Source: Setophaga petechia
Taxonomy: Eukaryota; Chordata; Aves; Passeriformes; Parulidae
Length of the DNA: 64,000 nucleotides
Direction: 5' to 3'
Assembly (NCBI GenBank): GCA_024362935.1
Contig: JANCRA010000009.1
Location: forward strand, 18,979,572 to 19,043,571
This document shows positions 35,351 to 50,879 of the stretch, piece after piece (position 1 is the stretch's first letter; every line of letters starts with the position of its first letter). The notes beneath the pieces were generated by a model. The model was not told the DNA's origin. It made no database searches and was given only the letters and a program-made list of their open reading frames with translations. The position numbers were made by a program, and so were the translations under genes.

Positions 35351-38300
35351 CTCCAGAAGGGTGGGTAATCGTAATATGTTCTGAGCCATCTCTTCACACT
35401 CAGTTCCTGTGTTTTCACCCAGCAGTGCACATAGTATCTGTGATCTGGAATTGTCTATCCAGACAATAGCAACACAGGCCATATATCTGATGAAATGTGC
35501 TACCAGCTGTCTGATAAACCTGTTTTTAAAGGGTCTCTGCATCTGTTAATTTGGATGAGCTGACACAATGGCATAACCACATGCCTGATACAGATGGTAA
35601 GTTCCAAATTCGTGCTATTATGTGCAAAAGTACTGGAAATCACCAGTGTAAGGGTTGTTATTTCCTACTGCATTAGGATTGATTTACTTTAACCATGAAG
35701 AATTTCTGTTTGTTTGGTGGGGGGTTTTTTTTTGATGGTGCAAACCATTTTGGTGCAAATTCTCTAATGTCATGACAACCTGAGGGAGATGCTGGAAATG
35801 GAAAATTTCAGCCTGAATGGTTCAAATATGACAAATTTATGAGCAATGGAAAATGAGATCTGTTAATGGGAAATGTTTGTCACCTTTAGTAGTAAAACAG
35901 GCTCATAATATTGCTTATGATGCAGATAGAGCATCTTTTAGTCACTGTTTTTTAACCTTCTCAGCATGTGAAGGGTAATGCATTTGAAAAGATTAGTTGG
36001 TTTTAGCTCATGATAGTCAACAGTTCGTTACAGGTGTAATTAATAAAATAGATGATGGCCTTTGCCATCTGCTTAAGTTAGGTTGACAAGAAAAACACTT
36101 ACCCCACAGTGTAAGGACACAGATCATTATGTGTTGGCAACTTGATTACTTGTGAACATTTTATGCTAAAAATTCTTCATTCAACCCCCACTCTACCTCC
36201 CAAAAGAACCCTCAGCAGCCACGAAACATCCTAGGTATGCATCTGTCCTGTGTATGTAATGTATTCACTGAGATGCCTTAATTCTCTGAAGATACTCAGT
36301 GAGCCCCATACCTGTGCCAGTGGTGGCTTTGTCAGTGCTCTGAGCTTTGTGTCTCTCTGGGATAGGAAACATAGGTTAAAGGATCATAATGAAGAGAAAA
36401 AAAGGCAAATAAACAGAGGCCAGAGGTGATGATGACTCCATCTCTATTGCTCTTTTCCTGTGGGATTATGGATTTTAGGAAATACCAGCTTTAGGGAGAC
36501 CCAGAGGTAATAAATCAGCAATTACTGATGCTAAGTAATATTATAGGGTGCCTAGTTTGAAGCAGGTCCTTTGGGCCCCTTTGAATTATGCAGCTATCAC
36601 ACAAGTCTCTGTAGTTGTGAGATCTATATTCCTGGCAGTCTTGAACCACTATGAGGTTCCCGGGATTCCTCCCCTTCAAATGAGGTTAACATCAAAATTG
36701 CCTTAAATCTCTTCTACCAGGAAGATGCCTGAAGTTGCCTGAGTTACTGAGACATAAAGATTACCAGGCATTTGTATTTTCAGCTTGCATTACCATTTTT
36801 TAGGAGAATATAATGGTATGAAGAACAGCAAGACATGTATTTCTGAATCATTTGTCTGTACCATGACTGGCTGATTTAACCCAGGATGTTGTCTCTCTCA
36901 GTGACTGGCAGGATATAACTGGAGCAGTTAAAAGGAGGAATGCACACTAACTTATTTGATGGGGCATTTTTTCTGACTTTCTGTCTAGTGTGAGGTGTGA
37001 AGGCAGTCTTTTATGGATTAACTTGGGATGTTTTATTATCCATGTAAAGTACTAAATGTACTTCTAGTGGTTACAAAATCCTTTGCTTGGATGAATTTTT
37101 CCAATAGTTGAACAAGGTTATTTTTTCAGTGTTAATTAAAAAGAATATTCCCTATCCTGCTTTTAACTCTCTTTCTTCTTTCATTGAATGTCGCCTTTCC
37201 CATTCATTATGACAGGATCATTAAACTTAAAGCTCAGTACCTTTAATGTCTTTATTACAGATCCCCTCCAGCCTTTCTGACTGCTGACTTTATAGTTTTA
37301 ACTCTTAAGTTTTGCCATCCCAATATCGCTGTGGGAGTTTTTTGGTGCTTTTTAGATAATTAAGGAAAAAACAAATGTAATTTCTTTAAATATCATCATC
37401 TTAACATGCCTCCTCTGAAAAACTGGTCACTCTGTGTTCCCCATTCCTTCCCTTACCCTGCCTCTGAAATGAGAGAATACCAGCTAACCCAATGGATGTA
37501 TTTCTTTTCTATCTTCTTATGAAAGCCTTTGCCACAAGCTTTCTAAGTGTTGTACATGCTCTCACCTTTTACTGAGTCTTCCTTTCAATAGAATTCCATT
37601 CTTCAGAATGAAATACTTTGGAAAAATCATCCTATTTGCATTCTTGTATGTGTATCAAGGTGTGAAATAGTTCTATTTCAGTAATTTCATGATGAACAAA
37701 CTGGTTAGGACTGAGCAAATGTTCTACTTGCCTACAGTTCACATAGTCAAGCATGAAGCTTTTTAGCTGACTGAGCTGCTAGGAAAACAGGAAGAAAACA
37801 GTGCAATGTCTTGAACTCAGCTGAACACTGGTGTCATAAGAGCTCACAGACCCCCTTTCTCAGTACCTTCCCAGGCTGGTGGCTGTGACTATGTGGTGAT
37901 TAAACCCATTTTTTTCTAGTACCAGCTCTTCTGACATCTTTCTCAGACTATTCCTCCTTAATCAGAGCTTCTTAACATCCTACATACAAGGAGAATTATG
38001 ATAAAGGTGTCATCTTACCTCCGTGAAAATGTCCTTAGTCCCCTTAGTGAAGAGTTTTAAATATTTGACACCATGTGTTGGTGTGGTAGACCTGTAAATT
38101 CATTGCTTCTTCCACAAATAGAAGTGTGAGAGGGTAAAGAAACTCTCCTGAGTGATTTGGAAAGCTGCCTACCATCTGGACCTACCTTGCTGTTGGTATG
38201 ATGGTGGCAAGAAGCCTTATCATGTCTAAGCTTGCCTGGGTCTCCTGTAGGGCTGCAGCAGGTGGAACTGACGTGCAGCATGTGCTCAAAAATGGCAATT

Positions 38301-40839
38301 CATACATTTAGGAAAATTAACTATGTGATGGGATTGTCTCCCACAGGGAACTCTGCAAAATCAAGTGGCAGATCTGTAATGCCCTCTGAAGCAAGCTAAT
38401 GAATGAGATAGAAAAGTGTATGCAAAATGCCATGAACATTTTATATTCACTTTTCTTTAGCGAAATGCATGGTGACACTGTCTTGGTTTAAGTCTGAGAC
38501 TTCATAACTATGCCAAAAAAGCTTATGAGACTGATGACAGACTGTCAATAATGTAAATTGTGTTCTGTAAATAATTTTAAAGAAACTTAGATACTTTATG
38601 TTTACTGTAAAATATACCTGTATGTGGGCTGCAAAAATACTTTTCTGTGTCTCAATGCCTTGCTAAAGGGCTGACATATTAAATATTGAATACCAGTTTT
38701 ATAATGGATTTTATTGTAATTCAGGAATTACAGAGCTAACTGGCTCTGAGGACATAATACCAACTCATTTTATTATTTGCAACCACATGACATGGGTGTG
38801 AAAAATTGATACCTAAGGTAAGGCCAAACTTTAAGTGCAATGGCAATGCAACAGCATTTTCAGTAACTGTTTAGAATAAAGACCAGACTGATACTTAATA
38901 TGACTCCAGAGCACTTTGGCTGGTTTTGAAAATCCTATGTGTAGTCTTAGGTAGTAAAACAAATAGAAATCCAGGATCACAGAAATGGAATGTTTCCTAA
39001 AGCAGTTACATATTTGTGATAGATAAGCAGCACCTGCTAGTGGCAACTGGCAGTGTGGCTATTTGAGAAACAGAAATGACTCAGGGTCTGATCCTCTGCT
39101 ATGGCTGATCTTAGGCTCATGGACATTTAAACCTGGGTGAAGTGACATTTAGTCTGTCAGGAGTGTGCTGCATTCATTTACTATTTGCAAGATGACTGCT
39201 TGAGTTTCTAGGCAAGGAGGAATTGGGGTCATGACAATTTCATAGCTGGTTTCCAAGTTTAGCTTTGCATACATATGCTAGCAAGTTGGCATGAATTTGA
39301 ACTGGCATAATGCAAGAGGCCTGAACTGCATGTCAGAAAGGGCATGTTAGACAGATTAGCCTACATGCAATTAGGTCCCAAAATTATTCAAGAATTTTAC
39401 TTGATATAAACATAGTCATGACAGCTGACTGTATCTACACTAGCAAGCATTGTTGAATGCTAGGAACAGACCTGCAGGGCAAAACAGCAACTGTTGACTA
39501 CTCAGCACTAACATTATTTGTATTTCTGTGGGTTTTACTGTGGATGGGCTCTCATCTGGTCCTGTGGGCTGGCTGCCCTTTGGAATGTGGAGTTCAGAAG
39601 GGAAACTCCTAGAGAACAGTCTGTTCTCTAAGCCTGCTCTGCCAGGCTTTGCTTCTGAAGTGAGATCTTGATCAAAATTAAAACGCTATAGTAGATAAGC
39701 AGCATCTGAATCTACAAATTTACTGAAACAATTAAGTGCTTCAATCATAATTATTGTGCTATGACCTACATAAACTATTCATTCTTTTCTGTGCAGCCTC
39801 CAAGGGGAATTTGAAAGTTGCAGCTAGTTAGTTCAAATGAACCCTGATCTTTAAAGAAGACCTTTGAGTAGATAGTTTTGAATCCTGAAAACAACTCATT
39901 GGAGTATCTACAAATAGGAAAAATCTTAAATCTCAGATTTACCATTGTTCTATTACTATTCTAGACAGTCTGTCTGTCTGCTAAACATACAGGCTTTTCA
40001 GTTACCTTATTGAGAAACACACATCTCCCCAGGCAGTGCACAGGAAAACAGATACCTGGAGCTCAATTCAGTTTTCTACTCTGAATTAATTGTGTATCTG
40101 AGATGGCCTACAGCACATTAGAAAGTCTCGTTGGACTGGTGGAAGTGTGCGAGACCTGTGCTCTTTTGGAGCAGCAGTAGGAAGCCAAGAGCAATACCAC
40201 AGAACACGTCAAATGCTATTAATACAAATGTGTCAGCCAGTAAATTTAATACATACATTTTTTGCTTTGTTGCTCTATGCTTATTCAATGTAGAAATTGT
40301 TATTTGCATATAGCCCCCAAATTCATACAATTAGCAATGCCAAAAGCAGTGATGCTCCACTGTGAAATGGTAAGACACATGATTGTATCATAAAATATCA
40401 CCTCATGATGATGATGGCTCACCATGCATTTGAATGAGTAGTTAGCAGGGATTTGTCATATTCATGAATATAGAAGTATCCTTTTCCATTCACTATTAGT
40501 GGACAGCACCTGGTTTTCATTTGCGTTGGTTTGGGTTTTTTTGTGGTCTGGATTTTTTTTTAAAGAAAATTATTTTCTGTTAGTTTTTTCCACATTTTCT
40601 ACGTTGTAAGTTTACAAAGTCTTACTTCTGCACAGCAGCACAGTTGTAGTGCAAGATTCTGAATCTCATCTACGTCTTTTGTTGCATCTTTTTTTTTTGT
40701 CTGGTTGTCGGCAGTTTAGTGTTTTAAGACAGTATTTATTCCATGATAAGTCTGTGTTTTGATATAATAACATTACTATTCCTTTAAAATTAGACTATGT
40801 ATGTTCCCTTTCTAACACATTTGTGTCCTAATTCAACCA

Positions 40840-40890
40840 ATGGACTTCATGAGCTTGGAGGTCTATTCCAAACTTAATGATTCTGTGATT
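40840..40890 (+). mobile_element. CR1 LINE 3'-terminal remnant
   Basis: About 50 bp: GGACTTCATGAGCTTGGAGG then TCTATTCCAAACTTAATGATTCTGTGATT. This matches the last bases of a sense CR1, including the TGATTCTGTGATT terminus. Confidence 0.7.
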
Positions 40891-41929
40891 GATAAAATGT
40901 TGAGCTTTTTAGAATTTTTTAAAACATGCTGGGTCTCTAAATGTGCTTTCTAAGAGAAGAACATCCATTCCTTAACTTCAGTTGGCTTTCTCTCAATCTA
41001 GTATTGATTTTAGTAAAGTATCCATCAATAGCCCAGTTAGATTTAACAATTTAAGTGCATTCTTGAAGGTTGGAACATGCTTGGAAATGGTTCTTTGAGA
41101 AGAGATAAACTGTCAAAAATACACCAGATTTCAAGGGTTTGACCACAAATAATGCTAGTTCCTGTCAAAAGATGTATTTGGGACAGAAAGGAGGTGTATT
41201 GACTCCTTCTTCAACTGGACAGATCAGAACATGTTTAAATTATTTCCTGCAGAAAAGATAATAGAATTTTTGTTTTGAGTAGCAAACGATAAGCTTAAAT
41301 TCCTAGTCAATCTTAGTTATTAATGACAGAATCAAACACTGCTGCATGTTTGGAAACTGTCCGCCCAGCATGTTTCATTTTCTGTGAAGAGCAACTGGAA
41401 TTAGACACTAATTTGCAGCATACTTCACTTTCAGAGCAAATCGTAATGATGATGATATTTTAAAAAAATCTATTTTTGCAAAAATGCCATTACAAAGCCA
41501 TTTAGGCTTCATATGAGTAGCAGAGGTTATTGTTTTCTGTAGAAATATCAGATTTCTACTGGAGGAGAAAACTGGAATACATTTGTTAAATGTACCATAA
41601 AAGCAGATTTACCCAAAGTTTTTAATTTTCCTTTTTAGCAGTCCAGTTTGATGAATTGTACTGATTAGCTCTGAGGAAATTAATTTTAAAATGAGGTGGG
41701 ACTAAAAGGAGAAAAATAGTGACATGCCTGGGAGTCGTTACAGACTGAATCACATTAAGAATTAGATGTCTCAGCTAGGAAGAGGCACATTTATTCAGTT
41801 TGTTTTATTTACCTCACACCCAGGATCATGCTAACTGGTTCATTAGTGAATTCAGAAGCAGAGTATCATTGCCTAACCCATGCACTGGCCCAAACCTCCC
41901 TGTGTTGTGTTGTATTCCAGACCCATGGA

Positions 41930-42170
41930 AGGTTTCCTCGGCTGGCATGGGAGCAGTGCCAGCAAGTCTCTCATGGGAGTGGGCAGGCAGCACATGCCAG
42001 GAGATAGCAAAGTGGGCTCTGCCAGCCCTGACCGGCTCTTAGCTGCTGGAGAGGACTGAAATCACAGGCCTGGTCTGGAAAGAGAACCAAGCAGGGGTCT
42101 GGCTGCTGCAGACTCCGCTGCGCCACCCCTGGGCATGGGCACAGACACCTACAGATGGTTTAGGGTCAGC
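41930..42170. other. GC-rich patch, unrecognised
   Basis: About 240 bp of GC-rich sequence within AT-rich intron. Short ORFs occur on both strands without recognisable domains. It may be an old repeat. Confidence 0.4.
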
Positions 42171-45100
42171 ACGGAGATGCTTGGGGAACCCACATGTCCC
42201 ACACTGCAGTGTGAGGCCTTGCACTGTTTAGCACTTGCGCAGAAAGGTTGCTGCAGGACTGTTTAAGTTGTCCAAATCCTTTCTTTTTGAAGCTTTTTCT
42301 TGGTTCCTTCTGACTAGCTAGAAGTAATAATTGAGATAACAGAGATAACGACTTTGCGTAGCTCACTTCTCAAGCTGCACATTTTGAAGAAAGGAGGGAA
42401 AATATGTGTTGATGAAAAACAGCCTCCTGGTTTAGTTCTGCAAATCAGTAACAACAAAACAACTAAGGGAGTTTGCAATAAAATCAGAAAGTAAACTTTA
42501 ATGTAGACTCTTCATGCACTCCAGTCTGCAAATGGCAGGCTACTAGAACACATTCTCCATACTGTCATGCATTTTAGCTCCTTAATTTGGCCATTCAGTT
42601 TGAGCTACAAGTGCCTGGATTTTTAAGTCTAGAGAGACTACAAGTCTCTGGGTTTTCAGACCTCTTGACTAATGGAATAGATGGCTTCATCATTGCCTAT
42701 TACAAAAAGGCATACTAGAGGGTGTGCCAAACTTATTTCATTTCTTTAATTTAAGAGGCACACGTTGCTGGATGACAACTAGTGTGAAATTGGACATGGT
42801 TGGCTTACAGTAATGATATAATTTCTTATTTTTGCTTTATTATATCTGCCAAATACAAATTTACCTGCAGAGTTTGGTCAAGAGGAAAAAATATCAAAAA
42901 ATATTAGCATCCTACAGAAAAGACTTTTTTTTTTATTTTACCAGTTCTTTTTCTTCATTAGTTTTTTTTTTTTAAGAGACTTATTTTAAGAAAATATAAC
43001 TAGTTCTTTTATGTGGCTCCAGAGATTGTATTTTATAATTGTCCTTCAAACATTTATAATCTTTTAATATCTGGCTTTTTTCATCGACAACATGACAATA
43101 ATTGCTAGATTAAAAAAAAAATAGCAGTTTGATCAAGCTTAAACACTGGCTTGATCCTATTTCTGTGGAAGTCAGGGAGACTTCTTCAGTAAGAAGAAAG
43201 TTGGAATTTGCTTCATGTTTGTTTCTCTTCTCCTGCCAAATCCTCTTTCACTCATCCAAGACAGCAAAGACTTCTGCTTTCAGTCACAGTGCTGTAAATC
43301 TGGTCTAACTACATTGACTCAATGGGCTTATTTTTGTAGAGATCAGTATAAGTGAGAAAAGGATTTATCTCAGTTGGATTCATGCTTCTTGTTAGTGAGT
43401 CAATGTACTATATAATTGGTGCTGTCAATATGACTTCCCCAGTATTGATTTCTTTTTCAGTATAGAAACAGATGGAATATATCATAGGGTCTAACTGATA
43501 TGAATGTACAGGATCTTGCAAAAAAAAAGAGAGTTTTTTTTGGCTGGGACTTTTAATCTTTTATCCTGAGATTTTGAAATAGCAACAAAGTGACATGTAT
43601 CATTATCCATTGCTCATTTTGTGTTCTTCAACTTTCCTAGAAGTTGCTGACAGAGTTGTAACTGTTTGAAGAGTTGGATCCTAAAGCAGGAAGTGCACAA
43701 GGTGCTGCTTATTATTTATAGCACCCACAAGGTGCTATGGATAGAATATAAGAAAACACATAATTTGAATGTTAGTCAATTCAAATGTAATGAAAGAGAA
43801 GGCTATGAAGATAACAACAAAATCTGACAAAATTCACATGTTCATAGCTTCATTGAGAATTGGCTTTTAGCTTGATAAAGTTATACTTGAGATAAAAAAT
43901 ATTCTCTAATATAGCTTTTAGAAAACAGGAAGGAGAGAGTCTTTTCCAGACAGATGGGAGACCCTTAATACAAAATCTTAGAAGGAGCCTTATATTGTTT
44001 AACTTTGTGGAAGAACAGTTTTGAGTGGTTGCTTTGATAATCTGGGAGTTCTTAGGCAATCTCAGTTATTATATTTTAGAGCCAAGATTTCTTTGGCATG
44101 GATTTTTATATGGCCTTTGACATATTTATTTTTGCTGCAGTTTTTCCAAACCAGCAGGGACCATGCTTAGATTGTGCTTCGAAATCTGGAATATGTTCAA
44201 GCAATAAAAGAGAGAAAAAAGATAATTTTTTTCTTATAAGTTCTGATATAAAAAATAGCTAAAGGGGTTATTGATTTATTTGTTTGGCACTTCCTTTATA
44301 TTTTGGCAGATTTATATATGCGTATATATATTTTAACTATCTGTTTTTTACCTTTGTAAATGTTACAAGAATTCATGCAACATAAATTAGTATGTATGTC
44401 CTGTCTGATATGTTGTTTGTGAGGCAAGAGCCATTACACTATGTCATTTAGAGATTATAACACATTCAGGAAGCTAAAATTACTCATCTTTACAAAAGGA
44501 ATACAAAATTAAATTCTGACTCGAGCATGCCATTTCAAACCACCTTGGTTCTCATTAGGGTTCTGATAATCTAATGTTAGATTCATTACCATCTAAAATT
44601 ATTGCAATCTGCTGCCTTTTGTTTTGATTCAATGTCCATAATTGTTCCACGTGATGTCAGTAATTACTGAGGCTGCTTTAGGAAGATACGCAAAGACACG
44701 GCAAGAAAAGATGATCAAGCCAAGTTGAGATTTGTTATGTGGTTGTATGTGTGCGTCAGAAACTACATTTTAGTAGTGTATCTGTTTACACTTGGTGTTG
44801 CATAGGTTCCAGAAAAGGAGGAATTATGCTGCAAGATAAGAAAAACAAATTAAATATAGTCTTGAATCATTCAAGATTGAAAGGAATGACTTCTGGCTGT
44901 ATGAGGATGAAACTTCTGTTGAATTGAATAATTTTTTACTTTGATTTCTTTTAAAGACAATATATGCTCTTTCCTTTGTAGAACCCACTCCCTTTCCATA
45001 TGAAACAGAATAAAACAAACACTCATACCTGCTGAAAAGGAACATTACTGACCCCAAATTACATTGCAGTTTATAGAATTTGTAACACAAAAATATTTAC

Positions 45101-45548
45101 TCTCAATATTTTTACTATAGAAATATGTTCTGCTAAGATTTTCTTCTTTTTTGTAAATCAATAAGGCTGTCATTGCACCCTTTGTAAGTGAGTGAAGGAA
45201 GAGGAAGGATGAAGCAAATTTCATTTCTATTGTTTGCTTTCATATACCTTATTATGAACATTTAATAATGTAACACTACGTCACAATCTGATCCATCATA
45301 AAAAATGTTATAGCTTTGAGGCAGCCTGAATCCACTAAAGGGACAACACTGTGGGTAATGTTGCATTTTAGTTGTGTTTGGCAATGTTAAAAAAAAAGTG
45401 GGTATGAGAACTAAGACATGCAGGTGTGATGGTGGGTACTATTTGAAAGATATTTTTCATCCCATAATATTATTTCTCTTAAATATTCAAATCTTGGTTG
45501 GCAGAAGCTTTTGAGAATTTTGATAATTTCCTCACTTTGTTCATTTGT

Positions 45549-45591
45549 TTGTCTGTGGTTTGTTTTTTGTTTTGTTTTGTTTTTTTTTTTC
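45549..45591. repeat. T-rich low-complexity tract
   Basis: T runs separated by single G, ending in T11 or so. Simple sequence. Confidence 0.8.
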
Positions 45592-48500
45592 CTAGTACAT
45601 ATACCCATCTTTCTTTTAGAAGCTTGTATTCTTTTAAAGACAGAAGGGGCTTATTTAGAGTAAATCAAAACAGAATCTCTGGCTAGACATACAATAGATT
45701 CAGCAGATCTTTTGGTGTTTTAGTTTCTGATACATCCAATTAAAGGACTTTTTATGTTCTGTGTTTGGAATTAGAAAGAAGTAGCAGAAACCTGTAAAAT
45801 GTTAGAGTTCTCAAATAGGTGTATATTTATTGGACTACTTAACATGAAGAATGACTTAGGAAAATCAAACTGACACCTATGAAAAAAAGCTGTTTGTTCT
45901 GGCTTTTGCATGAAGAAATGCAAAAGCATCAAGTTTGATGCCAGTAAACTGTCAATTTGTGGAAGCAGCAGTAAATCAAGTACTGCTTTATTATATTGCT
46001 GCACATTTTGAATAAGCTGGATTACTGCAGTGGGAATTATTTTACATTTGTACTACTAAAAATGAGAACATGATGTTTCCTGAAATCACTAGCCAAAGTT
46101 AATGACAAAAGACAGAATTTACCAAGGAGAAAAAATAAAGAAGAGGAAAAAAAAATGAGTGTTAAAATCAAATTTTAAGAGATTACAATAAATAGCCTTG
46201 TACTCTTACTTAGTTCTTAGTCTCGCTTTATTAGGTTTAAGAGCTATCATTTATTTTATATGATATGGAAAAAGGAGAACAATAATTGAAATAGGCTAGA
46301 GACATGTGTGATGTCTGACCTGTGTTAGAAAAGCAAGCTCCTTTTCCAGATTAAAGATGTTTTTCCAGATGATACAAATAGCAGATTGTTATTGATTACC
46401 AGTAAGTATGATGAGAGAGAAGATCCTTGGAAATTTGCCCCAGATAACCTGGAAAATTCAGTAACCAACGAGATGAAACCAGAGTCTCTGGAGGCATTAA
46501 AACTTTTTACTCCCACTGTAGAACAAAGACTAATGACAGTGATCTCATCAAAGAGTTTTCTGTCTGTTTTTATAAGAAAGAGAAAGGAATAAGTAAAAAA
46601 CAGATTACAGAACACCAAAAATTAGCTGTGGTGAAACAAAGCCTAGAACTTCTCACAGCAAAGCTGCTAAAATGGGAGAGAAGTTCTGCTTTTGATGACT
46701 CTGAGCTCCCAGGGTGACTTTGTTGTTAGCATCCCATGTGGGGCTATTTGGCTTTCTAGCTAGGTCAGTTTGGAATCCTGATCTCTCCCTCCTCACCTCA
46801 AGCAGCAGCTGCTTAGACTTCTTTAAGGTAGCTCTCAGGGAAAAAAAAACCCACAACAGCAAAACCAACAAACCCCCAAAATCACTTGAAAAACCCCTAT
46901 AAAAGCAAACATATCTCCTTGGCACAAAGTACATCAGCAGCCCTGGTGATTCTGTCTAGTGCTGGTCAACAGCAGGCAGAGGGCAGGAGAATAAAGGACC
47001 ATAGATTAGACTAACACAGCAAATCTAGTGCTGTAATTGTAGTGTTATCACAGTGCCAGGAAAAAGTACATTATTAACTTCCTTATGAAAAGAACCCCTT
47101 CTGTTCCAAGGCTACTGTATGAATAAGCATAGGTAAATCATTACTTCTGTGCAAGGAATTGAGCCTTGCTAATCAGGAAATGTGTGAAGCTGATGCTGTT
47201 TGCCAAATACAGGCTGTTCATGGAATTGGTTGTTTAATGAGAGTAATAGCACAGCTGCATCAGAGTGAGAAAACACAGAATGTCGTGTTTGCTGGTCTAA
47301 CTAAGAAAAATATGCTCTGATGTTACCTGGGGAGGTGTACAGAAGTCAAAATGAAGACAAATAAGGGGAAATCACTTTGGCATTACGTAGCCTAAGCAAA
47401 GGCATCAGTCTCTGCTAGCAGAATGCCAGCTAGGTTTGATAATGAATATTCAGTGGAAAGGTATGCCCACAATTTATCTGAAATGGATTTTTAGACATCT
47501 GCTGGGTTGCACCAGGACAGACATTTTTCTATTCTTCTTGTCCCAAATCTGATAGTATTGATATATCTGAAAATATAATTTCTTAATCTGTTTATAGTAA
47601 GAGATATTCCTACAAGTTATGCGACCTTACCACCTTTTTTGATTGAAAGTGCCTGTTTCAATAAGACCATAACTTCTATATTTAATCACTTTATTTAGTC
47701 ATTGTAGGATTGAGGAGTTTTGAATTTGAGTCCACATGGATACGTATTTTGTTTTATCGTTTGGCTTAAGTAATGTATACCTGTGAAATATGTCTCTTTC
47801 CTTGAATTATCATTTCCTGACACAAAAAGATATTTGGCTAGGGTGTTTTTGACCAGCTACTGTCAGTGTTTTCTGTAGCTATTAAGAATGCATCTTCCAA
47901 TCTTACTTTAGGGATGGATTGTTTTTGAGGGTGGCTGAAGAGCTTGCTAAAGTCAGCTTTATGCCGTGTACCTACAGCAGCTCTGCATGTGAAACTGTCA
48001 CCAACTAGGAAAAACAGTAATGTTTAAAATACATTCCTCAGATATATTGCCAGTTTGAAGTCTCACTCCAGAAGAAAAAAAATTGCAAGTTGTTTCACTG
48101 ATTAATTTTACTGTTAGGTTTGTTTCTGGAAGATTTATTCTGTTAGAAACTAAAACATTTGGAACAATCTTGCTCATCCAAAATGTTTCATTTCCTGTGT
48201 GATCTGATTTTAATACAAAATCACAAAGTTTAAGTGAGAATGTCCTGATCTAACAGATTAAATGTTAAAGCACTGTGAGACAGCAATCTTGTTGTAATTT
48301 TTTTTTGTGTGTGAATCAGAGACAGTTTTCCTGATGTTGTTGATTTACACACATGAAACTCTGAGATTTGATTGATCTTTCCAGAATTTAGGCATCTGGT
48401 GATGTGAAGTGAGCAAGACAGCATATGGAAGCTGATCTCTGGAAAGCTTTTACAGAATGAGCTTTGATTTCATTTTTATCCTGACTTCAATCATTAACTG

Positions 48501-50879
48501 CTTTTGTGAAATATGTGCATTAAGATGTTGTGAACCTTTCCAATCAGCAGAGAATATATTTTATATATATGGTCATCCATGTTCAAATAGTATATAATTT
48601 CAAAGCATAGGACAAAGCTGCAGTGGAGATCTCTACATAGTTAAGTTGGCTGTTTATCCATTTATTTCACTGTGTCAGGATTTTTATTCTGGGGCTTCAA
48701 AGCAATTAAATGCCTTGGTAATCTGTGATCATTTAACATACTTCAGTTAGGTTATTGTGTATGAAATACAATGGAGTTTTCAATTGACTGAGGGGCCATC
48801 AACCAAAGCAGAAAGGAAAGAAAGTTTAATTCTTCCATCTTTTCACAACTCACTAATACATCATAATGACTTTTCATAAACAATATCTTATTTTCTTGCC
48901 TGTTGAGCAAAGGGTGTTATTTCCATTCACAAACATATGCGGGAAGAAATTGGGGAAAATGCCTAGTTACACTATTTAGCTATGACTGACAAATCACAAA
49001 TGTCATCAGAGAATTGTTTGTGCCAGACTTTCCATTTATTTCCACTGATGCAACATTCACTTGTATGTACTGGTAGATATAACCTAGAATGTTCTGTGTG
49101 CTGCAATAAAAGGTGAACCTGTTTTGATCGTTTGAGAAAGGAGGAATTTTCCACTTTTTTGTGACCCTGTGTCCTGGAGTGTGCTGCTCTCAAAAAGAGC
49201 CTCTCCATTAATTCCAAATCACTTCAGACTAGGCCTTTTCATTGCTCTAGCTCAAGAGCATCCCTTCTGGAGAGCCATGTGTTTAGAAAGCAATTGGAAA
49301 ATTTGTTTAAACAAAAGATCTTATACTACCTTGTGAGAAAATTTGTCCCTTAGCAGAGAAATAGGCAATCATCAGTCTGCTTTTCTGTGTCATTTCTTCT
49401 TACCTGAAGCTGGGTAATCATCATCATTTTCTCTCACTTCCTCGACAGATATAAGAATAGTTTCTTATTTTTAAGGAATCAACTGATCTGTGAATAATGC
49501 CATTGATTTAAATCAAAAGACTATTGCAGTGTGATTAAGGACTGCTAAATTTTACTGTCTTTTAAAAAAGATATTATTATGAAATATTGTGCAAGAACAC
49601 TGTATTTGAGAGAATTAGTTAAATTTATTTTAACTTTATAAATAAATCATATGATCACACTTGAGAAGTCCAATATTCTGTATTCTCAATACATCAACCA
49701 GTGTTTTATTTCATAGAATCATCAGCCTGATAATGCAATAACATTTAATATTCCTTTAATTGTTCTCTATAGTCTTAATACTTTATTAAAATTTTATGAA
49801 AAACAATGCAATTACAAAAATTAAGCATTCTGGAGGACACCATGTCTAGCCAAATATTGCAAGTTATATATGAAAACTGGGGAGAGATTCCTAGATTTTG
49901 TGTTTGTGTTAATTTGAGTACTATGAAACATAAACTGCTAATATTCAGAGAATAGAGGATTTCCAGTGTAAATGAGTAGGAAAAATCTACATGTTATAGG
50001 ATATTACAGCACTCTAGCCATATCTGGTATCAGTGCAAAATAATTTCCATGTAACACACAGCTGTGTGTATTATATCAGTTCTTACTGCTTGTTGAATCC
50101 AAGTAGATCCTGACTTGTGCAGAAGGAAGGGAGCATTTATGAGAGCCTGCGCATGTAAATGAAGTACAGGAGTCAATGACAGGCCATGTAAACCCAAATA
50201 AATGAAAATGCAGAACAGATACTGAAGACACGTGTATTACGGATGCTCAATAAAAGTTCACAGTTTTAGCTGAAAAGGCTGAAGATTTACAGGTAAAACC
50301 TGACGAAAATAAGGTGGACTAATTTTCACAAAGAGAATGTTTTCTTTTTGGCTCTTCTCATAAGACCATTTTCATGGGATACTTTAGGCAGGGCCCCCTC
50401 CTCAGCTGCACAGGGGAGAGAAAGTTGTGGGTCAAGATAAGGACAGGGGGAAATCACTCATCAATTACTGCCAGGGCCAAAACAGACTTGACTTAGGGAA
50501 ATTAGTTTAATTTATTACTAATCAAATCAGAGTAGGATAATGATAAGTATAACCAAATCTTAAAACCTTCCCTGCTGCTTTTTCTTGGGTTTAACCATTT
50601 TTGAATTCCCTGCCTCTTCCCCTCCATCTGACTCTTGCAAAGGGAGTAAATATCTGAAGTGTGAAATTTTGAAAGGGTCTAGATCTTAAAACTGACTTTT
50701 GAAATACAGATTTTAGGCTTAATGGCTTTAATACTCAAAAGAATTGTAGTAGTCAAAGTGCTGAAAATGGGGAGATTCATCAAATGCTCTGTTCTTTAGG
50801 GAATTCCCATCTCCAAATTAGCTGCAGATCAGTATTTGCATTGGATATGAATTGGTTGGAGTTGATCCTGTGGATGTGT

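Noticed and set aside
49711..49725. TCATAGAATCATC, resembling the antisense CR1 terminus
   Set aside because: No CR1 body follows, so the match is too short.
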